Part shown: positions 59,566 through 64,000 of the stretch, piece after piece
Layout: every line of letters begins with the position of its first letter
Position numbering within the stretch: position 1 is the stretch's first letter
Origin: Hymenoscyphus infarciens
Taxonomy: Eukaryota > Ascomycota > Leotiomycetes > Helotiales > Helotiaceae
Assembly: GCA_001414345.1 (NCBI GenBank)
Contig: LLCB01000019.1
Location: forward strand, 297,432-361,431
DNA: 64,000 nucleotides
Direction: 5' to 3'
Position numbers and translations under genes: made by a program
Notes under the pieces: model-generated
Seen by the model: the letters and a program-made list of their open reading frames with translations, nothing else
What the model was told of the DNA's origin: nothing
Database searches by the model: none

Positions 59566-60199
59566 TTATTCGATGCCGTGCTGTTTCTTGAGCTGCTCTA
59601 AATTATCCTTGCGGGCTTCCAAATCCTCTTTCGATCGGACCATCTTGTCTGGTTGGTGGTAGAGAACTAGAAGCCGTTAGCGATTGTCGAAAAGAAAAAC
59701 CCGGATTGCCAACGTACCAACGAGATAGCGATTCTGGAAGTTGAAGCCGTTCAACTTATCGCATGCCTGCTTCGCATCCATTACGTCCTCGAACACGACA
59801 TATGACGTGCCTTTGGTGTTGTTGGCGATGCCTTGGCGAATTTGGCTGAAAGAGTTAGTCAAATTATCGGAATGGTGTTGGTGTTGGGGTTGATGTTGAT
59901 GTTGTCGCATACCGGATGGGACCAAACTTTCCAAAGAGATCAAAGAGCTCCTCCGGAGTGACGTTGTAGCTGTTACTGGTTAGCATGGCACCCAATGCGA
60001 TCCGCACACCTGCGGGCCCCCATAGCTTCGGTGTTGTTGACGTTGACGTTGACGGACCTTAGATTCTTGACGAACAGTATTCTGCCAGATGACACAAGTT
60101 AGCTCCTGTTTGCCCTCACCTCAAGCTTCATGATGCTGGACCGCGTCGCGTGCGTACGTACCGATTGACCTCGGGTGCAAGTTTACCGCCTCGACTCAT
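59566..60199 (-). CDS. SF3B6: Splicing factor 3B subunit 6 (SF3b p14/SF3B14a), 115 aa, 5 exons
   Basis: Model: complement of 59566-59666, 59718-59845, 59913-59969, 60058-60081 and 60162-60199, with introns of 51, 67, 88 and 80 nt; every phase joins correctly. The start [20 protein letters not shown] is nearly identical to p14 orthologues. A single RRM follows: RNP2 ILFVKNL, then [23 protein letters not shown]1-like KGTSYVVF, and [20 protein letters not shown]. The tail is [20 protein letters not shown] ending KQHGIE. p14 binds SF3B1 and sits near the branch-point adenosine in U2 snRNP. Length matches the family (about 115-125). Four introns in 115 codons is dense but usual for this gene in filamentous fungi. 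Intact. Confidence 0.95.
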
Positions 60200-60755
60200 A
60201 GCTTGGCTACGGGATTGGTTGTATGTAGGATTTCTGGTGGTGGATTGGTAGTTGTTGTAGGATCGCGAATTGATTGTCGATACCGGAGGGGCCTTGACTA
60301 TCAGAAAATGGAGGTGGAGGCGGAGGCAGAGGCCCGGGTTGATGGTCGGGTGAGCCATTCCTCTTTTGGTCTTAGCGCAAGGAGGGTCTTGGCGGCTGCC
60401 TTGGGGTGCTGAGGCAGCAATGTTGAGCCTCGCCTCTTTTTGAATCACTTCGCGGTGCTCTTCAAAGATCAATATCTTCGCTTCAATATCAATCAACAAC
60501 TTTCCGAGTTTCCTTTGAGAGAGATATTTATTCTGTTCCCTGATACGGGAAGTGTTCTTCCTTAGCTTGTACCATCGTCCTACGTCATTTCAAATTTTGA
60601 TGCACAGTGCACACCAACTAAGGCGGATGTTTGTACACAACACCAGAAAGATGGGTATCAAGATTCGGTCTCCGGTCTACGGTCTGCTAACTGCTTTCTG
60701 AGCTCCATACTCCTGCATTAGATCGGTTTGTGCTCTCAATCAACGCTCTCACTAT
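60200..60755. promoter_or_regulatory. Upstream region of SF3B6
   Basis: 556 bp between the SF3B6 start and the 3' end of the next minus-strand gene candidate. No specific sites called. Confidence 0.4.
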
Positions 60756-61297
60756 TCAATGGTTTGTGGACCAACAATTGCTTCTGCTGGGAACAGTACA
60801 CTTGCAAAAACAGGGAATTAATTCCATATTTATAGCGCATCTTCGACTCTCATGAATTTGGAATTGGGGAATGCTTTCATTTCCAGTTCTTCTCGCGCCT
60901 TGCAGCATGATGCTGTGTGTCTTGAGACCAAGTCCCGAGCCTTTGGGCCACGCACGAATGAGCTGGCACTCCAAACACAACCTCGGCCTCCAAATACTGT
61001 TGGTCTCTCTCAGAAGACAACCTTTCCATCTCCAGTCTAAAATATCCCTCACCTCCAGCACCAGATAAAATCCCATCCACCACCCTGCAACCAGATCGAC
61101 TTGAGACAACCACGATCAATATCCTTTCGCATCACCGATACGATTTCTTTGTCTGTCATTTCAGGGTGCCAAACGCGCACCGTTGCGATGACCTGCTCAA
61201 GGTTCAGATAACCTAGATCCTTCATCATCTCGCGAAATGATGATTGGAGATGAGTCGGCCTCGTGGAGTATTCGTGGGTAAAAGTGCGGTCTGTCAT
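60756..61297 (-). CDS. Small hypothetical protein
   Basis: ATG 61297 opens MTDRTFTHEYSTRPTHLQSS, then REMMKDLGYLNLEQVIATVR and HPEMTDKEIVSVMRKDID. It ends after 82 residues at GGGWDFIWCWR (stop at 61049). An alternative is a GTGAGG donor at about 61053 and a CAACAG acceptor near 61000. It joins a second open exon (SIWRPRLCLECQLIRAWPKG to a Cys-rich CFCKCTVPSRSNCW end at 60756), giving about 165 residues. The first half has helix-friendly composition and looks real; the second is less convincing. Not recognised. Confidence 0.35.
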
Positions 61298-62755
61298 TGT
61301 CTCTCTCCTTCTTCGGAGTATTGTCCTCTTTTCTTGATTGGCCCTTTTGTTGTTTTCTTGTGTTCTTTGTTTCCCTTGCGGATCGTAATATAGGTGTCAA
61401 GATTTGATTTCCCAAGCCATGAGACTTTTATGAGGGCACTGGTATAAAGGGAATGCCTCTTGCATGTCTAGAAAGTTCTCTCTCATCGTGATGAGTCTCA
61501 TGATATATCTATCACCTGATCCATAATTTCGCGATTCACCTGTTTAGCAGAAGCCCTTCGGCTCCGATTATTCATACCTATTTTTATTTCTCTGATTAAT
61601 TTCCCCGGTCCGTGTGTTGCAGTCTGTTCTGGTTCAGTAACCTCCAGCCAACAGTCCAAACTACAAATCAGCAGAATTATTCAGTTTAGGACAAAGGTAT
61701 CAAGTGGACCTCCATAGTAGTAATGGCCTACACTAAGTTATACGCGGGATCTTCTGCCAGCTGGACTCAAATAGATTCAAGGTGTGATTTGCAATCCGGT
61801 CCAGTGAGCGAGACCTCCATTTCGAGGCGTGCCTGGGGCTGTTCTTTTGATCTCGGAATATCTAATGTAACGCTGTGACTCGAGCACATTCATACACAAG
61901 CACGAACATAGGTGTGAGTACAAATATATCCACAAAAGATTTCAATTTCAGATGCAACCCGTAATTCGTGCTGACAGGATGAACGGTTCGCAACTACGCT
62001 AGAGTAGTACGCGCTCGCCCCTGATCCAACTGCAGACAAATTCGGTATACTGAACTCCTTCTAGGAGCTTTTGTGAAAGTAAGATGTGTTTCATGTAAAT
62101 GGGCATTTTTTCCGAAGTTTAGGCTCAAATCATTTTGTCATCTCATTGAATTACAATAATCTGGTTGCAGCCTTGTGGAGTTGACAGACATACATTTTTT
62201 TTGGCAAGCTGACTGCGCTGGGAAATTTATATTAGGTTCAACATGCAACCAGTACCAAACTTCCTGAAATTCTTCAGGCAGTTCATTGGATAGATCGCAA
62301 ATCGTGGCTACCCACGAAGCATAATGGTGAAAAATGGGCAGCACTTTACCCCCTGGTCTTTATTACCCCACCATTTCTCTCCTGAAAAAAATTACGCGCC
62401 GTCCCTCCCGCCCCTCCAACAATTTTCCCGCGACCAGAATATCAGCCAACAGACTGCGCTTGCCGATCTGCGACTTCAGGTGGGGGGAAAGACCTGTTGT
62501 GGTAACAAACGATGTTATTCCGAAATATGGGGTCGAGGATTGTCAACCTTGGCGATATCGTCAATTTGGGTACGATTAGGTCGATTCACCTCTGGCATGT
62601 GTCCTACAGCCCTCTAGAGAGCCTTCTTAGGCCACGTCATAAGTCGTAGACAAGGCATAACAAGGCCGGAACCCCTATATAGGACTCGCTGTAAGACTTA
62701 GCGTTAGACCCGCTCGCTATAGGACCGGGTTCTTAATAATCGTTTAGCTCCACTT
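61298..62755. other. Intergenic, no gene seen
   Basis: 1.45 kb of GC-balanced DNA. Open frames at 62138-62617 have no motif. AT content rises after about 62730. Confidence 0.5.
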
Positions 62756-63242
62756 CTTACCTAATCCGCTTTTATATATTAGGTAAGAGAGAGTAATATA
62801 ATAAAACCAGTATTATAACTACTTTTAGTTTATACTAAAATCGCCTTAACTCGTCTCTAATAACTCTCTACCTTTCCTACTAAAACTACTCTAATAAGTT
62901 CCTACTATTAATATATATCTTAAACTTATATTTAATTATTAAAATATAATTCTATCTTCTATATTATAGGCTTTATAAAATTTTTCTAGAGATTTAGTAG
63001 TAGCTTTCTTAGAAGTTAGATTTAAGAACTAGATAGATACTAGATTATTAAATCTTACTTTATATTTCTATTTATTAAGTTTAAAATAAGAGATTCTAAT
63101 TAAAATTAGAATATAATAAAGTATTATTATTTTATTATATAATTTTAAAAATAATATATTTTAGTATAAACTAAAAGTAGTTATATTACTAGTTTTATTA
63201 TATTACTCTCTCTTACCTAATATATAAAGCAAATTAGGTAAG
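62756..63242. mobile_element. MITE-like element with about 85-bp terminal inverted repeats
   Basis: The left end 62756-62840 (cttacctaatccgctttta ... tagtttatactaaaa) is the reverse complement, with few mismatches, of the right end 63159-63242 (ttttagtataaactaaaag ... gcaaattaggtaag). The 487-bp element has no ORF, and its interior is AT-rich with CpA depletion, so it has been through RIP. I could not define a target duplication. Long inverted repeats and small size fit a MITE or an internally deleted DNA transposon. A short internal palindrome (attag-type) sits inside each end. Confidence 0.7.
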
Positions 63243-63379
63243 AGATAGACTAAGTAATTAGAATTAGAGATAAACTATTTAATAGCTACTACTATCTAAG
63301 TATTAAAGCTAAGTCTTTTAGATCTCTAATTCTATATAGTAATACTACTAAGAATATTTTATTTAATAAAGATTAGTAA

Positions 63380-64000
63380 TTTACTTAAACTAGGTATTTT
63401 AAAAAGAAAGTCTAGTTTAAGTAGTTATACTACTTAAACTAGCTTTTTTTAGAAAGAACTTCTAGTTTAAGTAGTTATACTACTTAAACTAGCTTCTTTT
63501 AGAAAGAACTTCTATTATAAGTAGTTATACTACTTAAACTAGGTTCTTTTAGAAATAACTTCTATTATAAGTAGTTATACTACTTAAACTAGGTCCTTTT
63601 AGAAATAACTTCTAGTTTAAGTAGTTATACTACTTAAACTAGGTTCTTTAAGATATAACATCTATTATAAGTAGTTATACTACTTAAATTAGGTTATTTT
63701 AGAAAGAAAGTCTAGTTTAAGTAGTTATACTACTTAAACTAGGTTTTTAAAAATAAGAAAGTCTAGTTAAAGTAGTTATACTACTTAAACTAGGTTCTTT
63801 TAGTAAGAAAGTAATCTCTATTTTAAGTAGTTATACTACTTAAACTAGTTTCTTTTAAAATAGAAATTTAGTATAAGTAGTTATACTACTTAAACTAGGT
63901 TCTTTTAGAAATAACTTCTAGTTTAAGTAGTTATACTACTTAAACTAGGTTCTTTTAGAAATAACTTCTATTATAAGTAGTTATACTACTTAAACTAGGT
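63380..64000. repeat. 50-bp tandem array, each unit centred on a perfect palindrome; runs off the window
   Basis: At least 12 copies of gtagttatactacttaaa occur at 63421, 63471, 63521, 63571, 63621, 63671, 63721, 63772, 63827, 63877, 63927 and 63977, a 50-bp period with 1-6 bp drift in two units. Each unit is agtttaagtagt-tat-actacttaaact, a perfect 12-bp inverted repeat with a 3-nt loop, followed by a variable aggttcttttagaaataac spacer. In several units the left arm is attataagtagt instead, breaking the outer stem. The array is AT-rich and non-coding, a minisatellite. Confidence 0.9.

Noticed and set aside
60203..60412. Plus-strand open frame upstream of SF3B6
   Set aside because: Starts antisense to the SF3B6 leader region and has Glu/Ala/Gly-rich shadow composition without motifs.
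63380..64000. CRISPR-like regular repeat array
   Set aside because: The regular 50-bp period looks array-like, but the host is eukaryotic, the spacers are themselves similar to each other, and the unit is an AT-rich palindrome. It is a minisatellite.

Overview
This window looks like nuclear DNA of a filamentous ascomycete (Pezizomycotina). I favour a Leotiomycetes-type plant-associated fungus, but that is an inference from protein style. The evidence is short introns of about 46-90 nt with GT..AG ends and CTAAY-like branch sites, fungal-only families (PTH11-like seven-helix receptor, secreted lysozyme-like protein, a GRAM-type membrane protein), and large AT-rich blocks almost without CpA and TpG, the signature of repeat-induced point mutation (RIP).

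Layout. 1-4.7 kb is a gene graveyard: an ankyrin remnant, an intron-bearing tRNA-Ala(AGC), a carboxylesterase tail abutting SH3 remnants, and a broken small ORF with a mitochondrial-style leader. 5-14.7 kb holds, all on the minus strand, a coiled-coil protein, a degenerate multi-pass membrane protein, a PTH11-like receptor and a secreted lysozyme-like protein. 18-28.3 kb is the gene-dense core: a STIMATE-family membrane protein (+), a GRAM-like membrane protein split by an in-frame TAG (-), the mitochondrial t6A enzyme Qri7 (+) and a disordered 610-aa coiled-coil protein (+). 29.6-36.1 kb carries low-complexity or disordered hypothetical genes, including a three-exon polyglutamine protein.

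From about 36.8 to 58.0 kb the window is mostly RIP-mutated repeats (36.8-38.8, 41.2-48.4 and 53.4-57.9 kb). They enclose a GC-balanced remnant at 38.8-41.2 kb and a 4.8 kb gene island at 48.5-53.3 kb with a basic hypothetical protein, an FHA-like plus kinase fusion and a C2H2 protein carrying RIP-type damage. The third block contains an LTR element with matching 5-bp target duplications. 58.4-61.3 kb returns to ordinary genes: a 28-residue Cys-rich peptide gene, the spliceosomal SF3b p14 subunit (SF3B6) and a small hypothetical. The window ends in a MITE-like element with 85-bp inverted repeats and a 50-bp-period array of perfect palindromes running off the end.

Functional links are few, as expected in a fungus. 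Qri7 (mitochondrial tRNA modification) and SF3B6 (pre-mRNA splicing) are housekeeping genes. The receptor, lysozyme-like protein, kinase, C2H2 protein and Cys-rich peptide are accessory-type genes. Exon models were built by hand from splice motifs and reading frame, and family names come from recognition of motifs, not from a search.
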